The position numbers and the translations under genes were made by a program. Under the pieces are notes generated by a model. That model saw nothing but the letters and a program-made list of their open reading frames with translations. It ran no database searches and was not told where the DNA came from. From DATGMS01 sp040905145 (lineage in GTDB: Bacteria > Bacteroidota > Bacteroidia > Cytophagales > Cyclobacteriaceae), in NCBI GenBank assembly GCA_040905145.1, contig JBBDSC010000139.1, forward strand, positions 58,420 through 122,419: a stretch of DNA of 64,000 nucleotides, read 5' to 3'. Each line of letters opens with the position of its first letter. Position 1 is the first letter of the stretch. Below are positions 25,091 through 33,785 of the stretch, piece after piece.

Positions 25091-27380
25091 ACTATTAATT
25101 ATATGGGTATGGGTAGTTTTTATTGTTGCAGGAATAAATTCCTGTGGCGTCAAAAAATTTATTCCCGAAGGCGAGCAACTTTATACAGGGGGGGAAGTAG
25201 AAATAGAGTCTGAGGTCAAAATAAGGGACAGGAAAGAAGTGGAGGGAGAACTGAACGAACTCCTTAATCCTGAACCAAACAGTAAAATCTTGGGTATGAG
25301 GATTGGTCTCTGGGCACATTATAAGGGAAGCCAGGAAAACCCGGGTTTTATCAACCGGTTTTTGAAGGATAAATTAGGAGAAGAACCGGTTTATTTCTCT
25401 GAAGTAAGTCCTGAAAAGACAGAAGAATTAATCTATAACCGTTTGGAGAACAGAGGCTTCTTTTACAGTATGGTGGAGTCTGAAGTGTTCAAAAAAGAGA
25501 AGTTTACTTCCGTACAATATCATGCAGCATTGACAGAACCTTACCTTCTCGAAAAATATGAAGTGGGAAGGGATTCATTGCCCGTTGAAAAAAAAATAGC
25601 GGAATTACTGGAGGAAACAGATATAAAACCAGGAATGAGGTTTGACCTCAATGCTTTGAAAGATGAGCGGGTCAGATTGGATGAGGCCTTAAAACTGGAA
25701 GGATTCTATAATATTACCCCTGATTTTTTGATTTTTGAAGCAGACACCAATAATTATGAAGAAAAGAAATTTGACCTTTTTGTAAGGATAAAGCAGAATG
25801 CTCCAGAAAAGTCAATTATTCCTTATGTCATAAAGGACATCAATGTTTACCCCAATTATTCCTTGCAGGGCCAAGAAGAAAATCCAGACACTGTTGAAGT
25901 TTCCAATATAAAATTTATGCAGGACGAGCTGGTTTTTAAACCCGAACTGCTGGAACAGTATATATTGTTTGAGCCGGGACAGAAATACAGTTCACAAACC
26001 TCCCGCCGTACTAGTAGCAGATTGACCTCGATCGGATCGTACAGGTATGTCAACATTCAGTTTGATGAAGAGGATACGACCAGATCAGGTGATGGGGAGG
26101 GGTTACTGGAAGCAAATATTTTTTTGTCACCGTTAAAGAAAAGAACAGTACGTGCGGAACTTCAGGGAATCTCAAAATCCAATAATTTTGCTGGGCCCGG
26201 CGTGTTGCTTACTTTCAGAAACAGAAACCTGTTTAAGGGAGGTGAGACATTTAATCTTTCAATGAACCTTGCCTATGAGACCCAAATAGCTGGAGGGGAC
26301 CGCAGTGGCCTAAGTTCTTTTGATGCAGGGATCAAGGGGGATCTCATTTTTCCCAGGGTGGTTTTTCCTATTTCTATAAAAGAACGGTTCAGCTATTCGG
26401 TACCCAAAACAAAGGTTTCCTTAGGAGTGGAATTTATGAACAGGGTAGGTCTGTACCGGTTGAATTCCATTTCAGCCTCCTACGGTTATAGTTGGAACGC
26501 CAACCGATACGTCTACCATGAAATCAACCCCATCAATTTAAGTTATGTCAACCTTTCGAGAACATCCCCGGAATTTGAAGAAATATTGGACGGCAACCCT
26601 TTTTTAAGGAGAAGCTTTGAGCAACAGTTTATTGCTGGAGTGAATTATATTTTTAATTATAATCAGTTGGGAGATCCGGAGCGGACCCACAGCATATTTG
26701 TTGGAACAACTTTGGATTTCGCAGGAAATACAGTTAATCTGCTCAATCAAGCATTTGCTGGGGGAGAAAGAAGTTTTTTGGGACTTGAATACGCGCAATA
26801 TGCCAAAGGTGATGTTGAATTAAGGTATCATTTCAAGCTTAGCGAGGACCATGTGATTGCCAGTCGGTTATTTGGTGGGTTAGGACTTCCTTATGGGAAT
26901 TCATTGTCTCTCCCTTACGTTAAGCAGTATTTTTCCGGGGGGCCCAACAGTATCCGGGCTTTTAGGATCAGGTCTCTGGGGCCGGGGACTTTTCGCCCAG
27001 CTGAATACAATATTGGGTCTTTCTTTGACCAGGCTGGAGATATCAGGATTGAAGGAAATCTGGAATATCGGTTCCCCATCGTTTCCATATTACAAGGCGC
27101 CGTATTTACGGATGCAGGGAATATTTGGCTTGCCAATGAGAATGAAGCTTTACCAGGAGGTAAATTTACTTCTGATTGGTTTAATGAACTTGGGGTAGGG
27201 ATAGGATTCGGACTCCGGGTGGATATTCAATTTTTTGTGATCAGGTTTGACTTGGCTTCTCCAATAAGAAAACCCCATCTTCCCGAAGGGGAACGATGGG
27301 GGAATGACTTTGCTCTTCAGGATAAAACCTGGCGAAGGGAAAATCTGATATTCAATTTTGCTATAGGTTACCCGTTCTAA
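25083..27380 (+). CDS. tamL: TamL: BamA/TamA-family outer-membrane lipoprotein
   Basis: The 765-residue protein has a signal ending in a lipobox (IVAGINSCGVKK, Cys at about 21), as in the lipid-anchored TamA homologues of Bacteroidota. POTRA-like segments fill about 30-330. The C-terminal Omp85 barrel includes FSGGPNSIRAFRIRSLGPG, the L6-loop signature with its R-x-[FY]-like core, and EGNLEYRFPIVSILQGAVFTD. It ends in an aromatic final strand (NFAIGYPF). It acts with TamB in outer-membrane assembly; the genes overlap by 8 bases and are surely cotranscribed. Confidence 0.93.
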   Translation: MNRLLIIWVWVVFIVAGINSCGVKKFIPEGEQLYTGGEVEIESEVKIRDRKEVEGELNELLNPEPNSKILGMRIGLWAHYKGSQENPGFINRFLKDKLGEEPVYFSEVSPEKTEELIYNRLENRGFFYSMVESEVFKKEKFTSVQYHAALTEPYLLEKYEVGRDSLPVEKKIAELLEETDIKPGMRFDLNALKDERVRLDEALKLEGFYNITPDFLIFEADTNNYEEKKFDLFVRIKQNAPEKSIIPYVIKDINVYPNYSLQGQEENPDTVEVSNIKFMQDELVFKPELLEQYILFEPGQKYSSQTSRRTSSRLTSIGSYRYVNIQFDEEDTTRSGDGEGLLEANIFLSPLKKRTVRAELQGISKSNNFAGPGVLLTFRNRNLFKGGETFNLSMNLAYETQIAGGDRSGLSSFDAGIKGDLIFPRVVFPISIKERFSYSVPKTKVSLGVEFMNRVGLYRLNSISASYGYSWNANRYVYHEINPINLSYVNLSRTSPEFEEILDGNPFLRRSFEQQFIAGVNYIFNYNQLGDPERTHSIFVGTTLDFAGNTVNLLNQAFAGGERSFLGLEYAQYAKGDVELRYHFKLSEDHVIASRLFGGLGLPYGNSLSLPYVKQYFSGGPNSIRAFRIRSLGPGTFRPAEYNIGSFFDQAGDIRIEGNLEYRFPIVSILQGAVFTDAGNIWLANENEALPGGKFTSDWFNELGVGIGFGLRVDIQFFVIRFDLASPIRKPHLPEGERWGNDFALQDKTWRRENLIFNFAIGYPF

Positions 27381-27585
27381 TATCCTGTTTTTTTGTTTCA
27401 AATAATTCACCTCTTTTTGCTTTTCCCAAAGACAATAAAGACAGGAGCATAATAGGTGTGGATATGACAAATATGCCAAATTTACCCCAGCCACTTGCAC
27501 CTTTCATGGCCAAAGTTGCGGCAATTAAGGTTAATGGAAGAACGTATTTTACACCGACATCGAAATATTTCTCATTGGAATTCAT
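27361..27585 (-). CDS. Small two-helix membrane protein
   Basis: The 74-residue product has two hydrophobic segments (about 12-29 and 33-53) around a GASGWGKFG turn and a basic, charged tail. It is convergent with tamL and their 3' ends overlap by 20 bases. I recognise no family. Composition supports a real membrane protein, but the short length and the overlap leave doubt. Confidence 0.55.
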   Translation of the reverse strand: MNSNEKYFDVGVKYVLPLTLIAATLAMKGASGWGKFGIFVISTPIMLLSLLSLGKAKRGELFETKKQDIRTGNL

Positions 27586-27747
27586 GAAATTTAAAGTTTA
27601 GTTACGCCCATCTTAACAGCGATTACTATGCCAAAAGCCTTAAAAGTTGAATAGTTTAAAAGTGGAGAAGTTAGGGAGTGTGAGTCTGGCGAAGCAAACT
27701 TATCCACTCATAAACCCATTCACTTTTATCCACTTTAGATTCTTTTT

Positions 27748-28998
27748 TTATTTTCTGTGCAGCACTTCAAAAATAGGCTGTGCTTTGAGCAGACATTCTT
27801 TATATTCATGGACAGGATCTGCATCGAAAGTGATGGCGCTGCCCACTGCGAAAAACAACTGGCCTGTTCCTTTATCCATAATGATACTCCGGATCACCAC
27901 ATTAAAATCAAAATCCTGATTGGCTGATATATATCCAATAGCACCGGAAAACCAGCCCCTGCGGAAATTTTCATAGCGATCGATTAATTCCATGCACTTA
28001 ATTTTAGGAGCACCTGTCATGCTCCCCATCGGGAAGGTTTTTTCAATAATCTCCTCAAAGCTTATTGGATCCTTCAAGGTGGAGGATACGGTTGATATCA
28101 TTTGAGAAATACGCTGAAAGGAATAGATTCCAAAAAGTTCTTCTACCTTGACTTTTCCGATTTTGGAAATCCTTGACAAATCATTGCGCATCAAGTCTAC
28201 GATCATCAAATTTTCCGCCCTTTCTTTTTCACTGTTTAGCAACTGTAGCCTGAGCAGCTTATCTATTTCTGGGGTAGAACCTCTTTTCACAGTGCCTTTA
28301 ATGGGTTGGGCTATTATTTTTGAACCTGATCTTTTTAAGAACCTTTCCGGGGAAGCTCCGATCACATATTTTTTATCCCCCTTGAAAAATGTGCTAAAGG
28401 GCATAGGGGATTTCTCTGTAAGTTTAAAATAGGTTTGTACCGGATCCAAGGTATTAAAAGTAGCCTTGAAAGCCATGCAATAATTCATTTCATAGATGTC
28501 TCCTTCTATAATGTGATTTTTGATTTGCCGGACGTTTTGTATGTATTCTTCTTTGGTTGTGCAGGCTGAAATTTTAAAATCGCCGGGTAAGCAAGGAGTT
28601 TGGGAGAAGCCTTGGATCTCCTCAAAAATTTCCAGAGCCCTGGAATGAAAAATTTCCGCTTTGCCATCTTTAAATTTTACTTTCAAAGTGGGGATGAAAA
28701 ACAAAGAATCAGGACAATTTACCAAACTCGGGTTATTGCTCTGTAGTCTTTCAAATTGGTTTTTTAAATCATAGCCTAGGATCCCTACTTTTACCTCCTT
28801 ATCCGGAAACTCTTTTATTTCCGCTAGCGGGAAGGATTCTTCCCCTGAAAAGAATATCTGTTCAAATCCATTATAAGGAAAGGGAATTGAATTAGGATTA
28901 AAGTAAGCCATATAGGGAAATTTGTTGTCTGCCCAGGCCAATAATCTTTTTATCCAGTGGAGGTCAATGGGGAAACTCTCCTTATACAGTTTTTCCAT
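27748..28998 (-). CDS. pabB: Aminodeoxychorismate synthase component I (PabB)
   Basis: The 416-residue chorismate-binding enzyme converts chorismate to aminodeoxychorismate for folate. The C-terminal catalytic domain shows QPIKGTVKRG, ERAENLMIVDLMRNDLSRI, TFPMGSMTGAPKIKCMELID and RGWFSGAIGY. The lysine in PIKGT is the PabB-type active-site residue, where anthranilate synthase TrpE has alanine. Hence PabB is preferred over TrpE. No pabA or pabC is adjacent. The N-terminal 120 residues are less conserved. Confidence 0.9.
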   Translation of the reverse strand: MEKLYKESFPIDLHWIKRLLAWADNKFPYMAYFNPNSIPFPYNGFEQIFFSGEESFPLAEIKEFPDKEVKVGILGYDLKNQFERLQSNNPSLVNCPDSLFFIPTLKVKFKDGKAEIFHSRALEIFEEIQGFSQTPCLPGDFKISACTTKEEYIQNVRQIKNHIIEGDIYEMNYCMAFKATFNTLDPVQTYFKLTEKSPMPFSTFFKGDKKYVIGASPERFLKRSGSKIIAQPIKGTVKRGSTPEIDKLLRLQLLNSEKERAENLMIVDLMRNDLSRISKIGKVKVEELFGIYSFQRISQMISTVSSTLKDPISFEEIIEKTFPMGSMTGAPKIKCMELIDRYENFRRGWFSGAIGYISANQDFDFNVVIRSIIMDKGTGQLFFAVGSAITFDADPVHEYKECLLKAQPIFEVLHRK

Positions 28999-29027
28999 TT
29001 TGGCGAATTAAAAATAAAGGTTAAAAT

Positions 29028-29060
29028 AAAAAGAGGAACCTAATCTGGTTCCTCTTTGCA
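29028..29060 (-). terminator. Rho-independent terminator after the YceI gene
   Basis: AAAGAGGAACC at 29030-29040 pairs perfectly with GGTTCCTCTTT at 29047-29057 around a 6-base loop. Read on the minus strand it ends in CTTTTTATTTT. Two tandem near-copies of its distal arm lie just upstream on the minus strand (29054-29098). Confidence 0.85.
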
Positions 29061-29098
29061 TTATGTTCCTTTTTATCTTTGCATTATGTTCCTTTTTA
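29054..29098. repeat. Tandem duplication of about 22 bases
   Basis: The segment TCTTTGCATTATGTTCCTTT, followed by TTA, occurs twice head to tail, with only the first base differing. It sits between the YceI stop codon and its terminator. The repeat shares GTTCCTTTT with the terminator arm, suggesting slippage duplication around it. Confidence 0.75.
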
Positions 29099-29111
29099 AT
29101 TGAAAAGGGTA

Positions 29112-29834
29112 TCAGTTTGCTTTTATATCAAAACCTACGTTTACTGTATTGTAGATAAATTGATCTTGGGCTTTATCCACAGCACCGGCTTCATCGCCAT
29201 AAGATAATCCCCACTGAGTTCTGTCAATATTGAATCCTGCCTGGGCATTTACTGAACCATTTGATACAGAAACAGCTGCAGGGAATTTGATGTTTTTGGT
29301 ATTTCCCCTCATGGTCAAATTGCCACTGATCCAATGGGTGGGATTGGAAATCATCTGCTCACTAGCAGTATTGGGGGTGTTTTCAGTTTCGTATTCCTCT
29401 TTATCTTCTACTGAACCAGCTGAAGAATAAGGTTCCACTGAAGTTATTTCAAAGGTGGCTTCAGAATGATTTGCAGCATCAAAGAAATCATCAGATTGAA
29501 GATGCTTTGTTAATTTGCCATGGTCTTCGGTTCCTTCTTCCAAATCATGTACCTCTAAGCCAGTGACCATAAAAACAAAATTACCACCGGTGATTTCATC
29601 CCCATCAACTGTTATCTCACCGGCTGTAATGGGGATAATTCCGCGATGCTGGCCAGTTGGCTTATAACCTCTCCAGCTAACTTCACTCGCAGGGGTGTCT
29701 ATTTGAAGGGTTTCACCTACAGCTTCACCTGCTTCTTTTGCATCTGTAGTTTCCACTGTTTCTGTTTTGTTGCCACATGATGCTAGTATCAATGTAGTGG
29801 CAAGGAATAATCCTGATGTTTTTAAAAATCTCAT
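29112..29834 (-). CDS. YceI family lipoprotein
   Basis: The 240-residue protein has a lipoprotein signal (LFLATTLILASCGNK, Cys at about 20), an acidic linker and a YceI lipocalin-like domain: ASEVSWRGYKPTGQHRGI, LTKHLQSDDFFDAANHSEAT with the FEITSV strand after it, and GNLTMRGNTKNIKFPAAV. YceI proteins bind polyisoprenoids or amphiphiles in a beta-barrel. Here the domain would sit in the periplasm, anchored to a membrane. The ending VNVGFDIKAN is typical. Single gene with its own terminator. Confidence 0.9.
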   Translation of the reverse strand: MRFLKTSGLFLATTLILASCGNKTETVETTDAKEAGEAVGETLQIDTPASEVSWRGYKPTGQHRGIIPITAGEITVDGDEITGGNFVFMVTGLEVHDLEEGTEDHGKLTKHLQSDDFFDAANHSEATFEITSVEPYSSAGSVEDKEEYETENTPNTASEQMISNPTHWISGNLTMRGNTKNIKFPAAVSVSNGSVNAQAGFNIDRTQWGLSYGDEAGAVDKAQDQFIYNTVNVGFDIKAN

Positions 29835-29981
29835 TGGTGATTTTTTTAGTTAAGGTTCTTATTTTAAAATAATACATACCAAAACTAATATAAGGAAAAA
29901 AAGTTCCTTTTGATAAACTAATTTAATTTAATTTTGAAATGCAAAAAAGATAATTCTTTGTAAAAAAATCAGTTTTAATAT

Positions 29982-30497
29982 ATGGCATTGATCAAAAGCG
30001 TAAAAAATATAGTTCCCCAAATTGGCAAAGGGTGTTGGCTTGCCGATAATGCCACCTTAGTGGGAGATATCATAATGGGAGAAAATTGCACTGTTTGGTT
30101 TAATGCGGTCATCAGGGGCGATGTTCATGAAATCAGGATCGGGGACAATACCAATATCCAGGATGGAGCGGTCATCCATTGTACCTACAAAAAATCAGGT
30201 ACCTACATAGGAAAGAATGTTTCTATAGCGCACAATGCAGTGGTCCATGGCTGCACCATCCACGACAATGTTTTAATAGGTATGGGTGCGATAGTGATGG
30301 ATGATGCTGTAATCCGTGAAGGATCGATAATAGCCGCAGGGGCAGTGGTCTTAGCGGGAACAGTCGTGGAGGAAAATTCCATTTATGCAGGCATGCCCGC
30401 TAGGAAGATCAAAAATACCGGATCCAAAATGAGAGAGGTGATTGAGAGAACAGCAAACAACTATCCCATGTATGCCTCTTGGTTTGAACAGGATTGA
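29982..30497 (+). CDS. Gamma-class carbonic anhydrase family protein
   Basis: The 171-residue protein is a left-handed beta-helix with hexapeptide repeats, seen in GDIIMGENCTVWFNAVIRGD, IRIGDNTNIQDGAVIHC and IGKNVSIAHNAVVHGCTIHD. The three metal-binding histidines of the gamma-carbonic-anhydrase family are present (VIHC, SIAHN, VVHG). Trimers of this type hydrate CO2 or bind other small ligands; catalytic activity varies across the family. It is convergent with aceK: the stop codons are adjacent. Confidence 0.92.
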   Translation: MALIKSVKNIVPQIGKGCWLADNATLVGDIIMGENCTVWFNAVIRGDVHEIRIGDNTNIQDGAVIHCTYKKSGTYIGKNVSIAHNAVVHGCTIHDNVLIGMGAIVMDDAVIREGSIIAAGAVVLAGTVVEENSIYAGMPARKIKNTGSKMREVIERTANNYPMYASWFEQD

Positions 30498-32222
30498 TTA
30501 AAATTGTTCACAAGGCCTAAAGCGAATACTTTCAGGATAGGGGAAGGCATGAATTAACTCGCCCCTTTTTATTCTCTTTTGTATTCCGGTCCAGTACATT
30601 GGATCAAAAATATTTTCATGAAATTTGAAAAAATGTTCCTTTACATCTGCCCTGCCTATCATGAATCTTTTGAAATCTTCAGGGAAAACATCATTTCTGG
30701 CAATTTCATACCAAGGTTCTGACGCATAGATTTGATCAAACGTTTCTGCTTTAGGTTTTTTTCTAAAGTTCATATCCACCAGGAATTCTATTTCATCATA
30801 ATCATAGAAGACCACTCTTTTCTGACGGGTGACCCCAAAATTCTTGGTCATCATGTCCCCAGGGAAAATATTGGCTTTAGCGAGTTGAAGGATGGCATTG
30901 CCATATTCCTCTACGGCAAGCATGGCCTCTTGAGTATTGCATGATTCAAGGTACATGTTTAAGGGGGTCATGCGCCTTTCGGTATAAACGTGTTTTATGA
31001 TAAGCATGCTCCCCCGGATTTCCAGCAAAGAATTGATCGTATTCCTTAATTCCTTCATCAGGGAGGGGTGAATTCTATTCAAGGGCAGGTGAAAATTCTC
31101 GAATTCGTGTGTGTCTGCCATTCTGCCTACCCTATCATGTTGTGACACCAATTTATATTTTGCCCTGACCTGTTGACGGGTCATGTTCTTAGGGGGATCA
31201 AAGTGATCCTTGATCAGTTTAAAGACAATATTATAAGAGGGTAAGGTGAAGACGGTCATCACCATTCCCTTGATGCCGGAAGCAGGGATAAACTGATCAT
31301 TACTGGAATGTAGGTGATTTAGAAAATCCCTGTAAAATTCTGTTTTGCCATGTTTGTTAAACCCTATGGCATTGTACAACTCATGTTTTTTTTTATGGGT
31401 AATGACAGCATTCAAAAAGCCAATAATTTGAGCAGGAACGTCTATTTCCGCCATAAAATAGGAACGGGTGAAACTGAAAATCCCACTCATAATATTCGGA
31501 TCAAAAATAAGAGTGTCTACAAAAACACCCTTTGGCCCATGCAAAAGGGGGATGATAAAAGGCATCCATTTATTTCCGATATAGATCCTTCCAATTATAT
31601 AAGCCGCTTTATTTCTATAAAAAACAGATTTTAAAACCTGTAAGGTGGTCTCTGTAGTTGGATTGTACCTGCTTAAAATTACTTCTTTTACTCCATTTAC
31701 CAGGGATTGGATGTCCTCTTCTTTTTCATAGTAGGGAACGCCGAAATCAAAATCTTCCAGAATTTTTCTAAAGATGTTCTCCAGACCCGCTTTTGGTGGA
31801 TAATTATAAAAAAGATCGTCCTGCGGGTGGCTATTACAGGTTTCATCATCCCCATAAACAAACATTAGCTGCTCATCTATGAAAAAATCGGGTACAGTTT
31901 TCCGTATAATGGAATTAAAGAATGTTTCTGCCAGCTCTTTGTCTTTTTTGCCCTTAATCCGTGAAGAATAATCTTTTTTTAATTCAGACCAGAGTTTTCG
32001 GTTACTGACATCCTCCAAAAGAATTTTTCGGCAATTTCCCACAATATCCCTGACCCGGTCCTTGTATAGTCTTAATCGATCTTGATGGGTGGATTGCATC
32101 CCATCCCAATTTCTTTCTCGGAAATGCTGCGGAGCCTTCTTGGTCAATTCCCTAAAGGAAGCCATGTAGGCCTCAAATCCTTTGATAATTTCATCAACAA
32201 CTTGTTGCCTTATGTGATTCAT
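30498..32222 (-). CDS. aceK: Isocitrate dehydrogenase kinase/phosphatase AceK
   Basis: The 574-residue protein matches AceK throughout. The regulatory N-terminal half includes DRLRLYKDRVRDIVGNC and LMFVYGDDETCNSHP. The kinase-fold half includes FPGDMMTKNFGVTRQKRVVF followed by YDYDEIEFL (about 455-485). AceK phosphorylates isocitrate dehydrogenase to push isocitrate into the glyoxylate shunt on acetate or fatty acids, and reverses the reaction at the same site. It is best known from Proteobacteria. No aceA or aceB lies beside it here. It is divergent from a lipoprotein gene. Confidence 0.95.
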   Translation of the reverse strand: MNHIRQQVVDEIIKGFEAYMASFRELTKKAPQHFRERNWDGMQSTHQDRLRLYKDRVRDIVGNCRKILLEDVSNRKLWSELKKDYSSRIKGKKDKELAETFFNSIIRKTVPDFFIDEQLMFVYGDDETCNSHPQDDLFYNYPPKAGLENIFRKILEDFDFGVPYYEKEEDIQSLVNGVKEVILSRYNPTTETTLQVLKSVFYRNKAAYIIGRIYIGNKWMPFIIPLLHGPKGVFVDTLIFDPNIMSGIFSFTRSYFMAEIDVPAQIIGFLNAVITHKKKHELYNAIGFNKHGKTEFYRDFLNHLHSSNDQFIPASGIKGMVMTVFTLPSYNIVFKLIKDHFDPPKNMTRQQVRAKYKLVSQHDRVGRMADTHEFENFHLPLNRIHPSLMKELRNTINSLLEIRGSMLIIKHVYTERRMTPLNMYLESCNTQEAMLAVEEYGNAILQLAKANIFPGDMMTKNFGVTRQKRVVFYDYDEIEFLVDMNFRKKPKAETFDQIYASEPWYEIARNDVFPEDFKRFMIGRADVKEHFFKFHENIFDPMYWTGIQKRIKRGELIHAFPYPESIRFRPCEQF

Positions 32223-32371
32223 GAAAAAGATCCCGGTGTTATGACTTTAATATTTTCTAAATATAAATATTTTAATTTTTCTTCATTTTGCGATAGTTTG
32301 CGATTTGAGAAATAATTTTTACCTTTCTATAGTTATTCACAAATTGAATAACCAACAATAGGTTTGATAAT

Positions 32372-32404
32372 AAAAAAGGTGCGGACATTGTTCGAACCTT
32401 TTTT
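32372..32404. terminator. Terminator-like hairpin in a divergent intergenic region
   Basis: AAAAAAGGT pairs with ACCTTTTTT across an imperfect inner stem (CG/CG and AC/GT with two mismatches) and an ATT loop. It has the form of a Rho-independent terminator but lies between two divergent gene starts (aceK at 32222 and a lipoprotein at 32461), where no upstream gene needs one. It may end a short unannotated RNA or act as an attenuator. Confidence 0.4.
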
Positions 32405-32460
32405 AGTTTTTGAGGTATAATCCATGAATGTAAAAAATAAGGAATCGCAGAATCAGCTAT

Positions 32461-33126
32461 ATGGGACAAAAAATAATTATTTATACTTTCTTTTTTAATA
32501 TGCTCTTTATGGCAGTTTTTTCCTGCTCCACAGAAAAGGTGGAAAAGGAGGAGGCTGTTTCCCTAAGATCGGATGAACCTACTGAAGATCAATTGCTTCA
32601 GATAGGCATTCAAAAACTTGGGAAATGGGTGGATTATTGGGAATCAAAGGGGGCAAATTTCAATGTCAGCAATTTTGACCTGAATCAGGAGCATCTTTAT
32701 GAAGTGATCGAGTGGCCAGAAGAAAATGTTATTTCCGATGATAACCCGCTTAAAGGACACCAAATTCCAAATCCAAATTCCAAAGGTGTGGTGGATATTT
32801 ATCAGTATAAAATTTTAATCGACGAAGCAAAGCAGGTTGATTTTAACCCTGATGCTGAAGTTATTTATTTTAAAAATAACGGGATGCGGGAAAGATTGCT
32901 GTTTATTGGCCCTTCCGGAGTTTTTGAAGATGCTGTTTGGATCAGTGAAAGCCACTTGCTGGTATCCGGGCATATTCAAAAAGAAGAAGGGTTTGTGCCG
33001 GTAGTTTGGCTTATTTTGCCGGAAGAACATAGATATTCCGTTTATGAAAACAGTTTTTCAACGCTTGATTATTCACCGGAAAGTTATCTCAAGGAAAAGT
33101 TGAGTAATTTGAAGTTTTTGAGATGA
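32461..33126 (+). CDS. Lipoprotein of unknown function
   Basis: This 221-residue protein has a lipoprotein signal (NMLFMAVFSCSTEK, Cys at about 22) and a soluble domain. Features include QIGIQKLGKWVDYWESKGAN, a central ILIDEAKQVDFNPDAEVIYF stretch and EEHRYSVYENSFSTL. I do not recognise the family. Its TGA overlaps the ATG of the Nudix gene (ATGA at 33123), so the two are translationally coupled, though a functional link is unclear. Confidence 0.8.
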   Translation: MGQKIIIYTFFFNMLFMAVFSCSTEKVEKEEAVSLRSDEPTEDQLLQIGIQKLGKWVDYWESKGANFNVSNFDLNQEHLYEVIEWPEENVISDDNPLKGHQIPNPNSKGVVDIYQYKILIDEAKQVDFNPDAEVIYFKNNGMRERLLFIGPSGVFEDAVWISESHLLVSGHIQKEEGFVPVVWLILPEEHRYSVYENSFSTLDYSPESYLKEKLSNLKFLR

Positions 33127-33758
33127 AGTTGGAGCAGGTTGTCCTTATTCTTGAAAAAAAGTTAAAAAAGACGCTTCCGGGAAGAAAAGGGCAGATTCTG
33201 ATGGCTCCAACGCCTGTAGACGAAGCACGCTTTACATCCAAAGCACCCCGTATGGCTCGAAAAGGAGCCGTTTTATTGCTGTTTTACCCGGGCGATAATG
33301 GCTGTGCCATACCTTTCATCAAAAGGCCCACCTATCCTGGTATCCATAGTGCACAGGTGGCATTGCCCGGAGGCAAATGGGAAGAATCAGATGGAAGCTT
33401 GGAAGTAACTGCCATAAGGGAAACAGAAGAGGAAATCGGCATTGACCGTAACAAAGTTCAATTGATCGGTAATTTATCCAATCTATATATTCCCCCCAGC
33501 AATTTTCTGGTATCCCCTTTTCTTGGTTTTGTCAGGGAGAGACCGGAATTTATCCTTGATCCCCGGGAAGTGGACCGGATTATCCATTGTGATTTTGTCA
33601 ACTTGGTGAATAAAAAGATAAGGAAGAAAAAATCAATTGAAATAAACAATAAATATAGCGTAGTGGCCCCTTATTTTGACATTGAAGATGAAGTGGTTTG
33701 GGGAGCTACGGCAATGATGCTTAGTGAATTGATGGTGATCTGGGAAAATCCCCAATAA
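33123..33758 (+). CDS. Nudix CoA pyrophosphatase (UPF0035 type)
   Basis: The 211-residue hydrolase carries the UPF0035 signature FIKRPTYPGIHSAQVALPGG immediately before the Nudix box (GGKWEESDG, then TAIRETEEEIGI), with the catalytic REXXEE glutamates intact. Members cleave coenzyme A or its oxidised derivatives to phosphopantetheine and 3',5'-ADP, and so help in CoA turnover. Overlaps the upstream lipoprotein gene by 4 bases. Confidence 0.9.
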   Translation: MKLEQVVLILEKKLKKTLPGRKGQILMAPTPVDEARFTSKAPRMARKGAVLLLFYPGDNGCAIPFIKRPTYPGIHSAQVALPGGKWEESDGSLEVTAIRETEEEIGIDRNKVQLIGNLSNLYIPPSNFLVSPFLGFVRERPEFILDPREVDRIIHCDFVNLVNKKIRKKKSIEINNKYSVVAPYFDIEDEVVWGATAMMLSELMVIWENPQ

Positions 33759-33785
33759 ATAGAAATGTATACGAAATCATAAATT

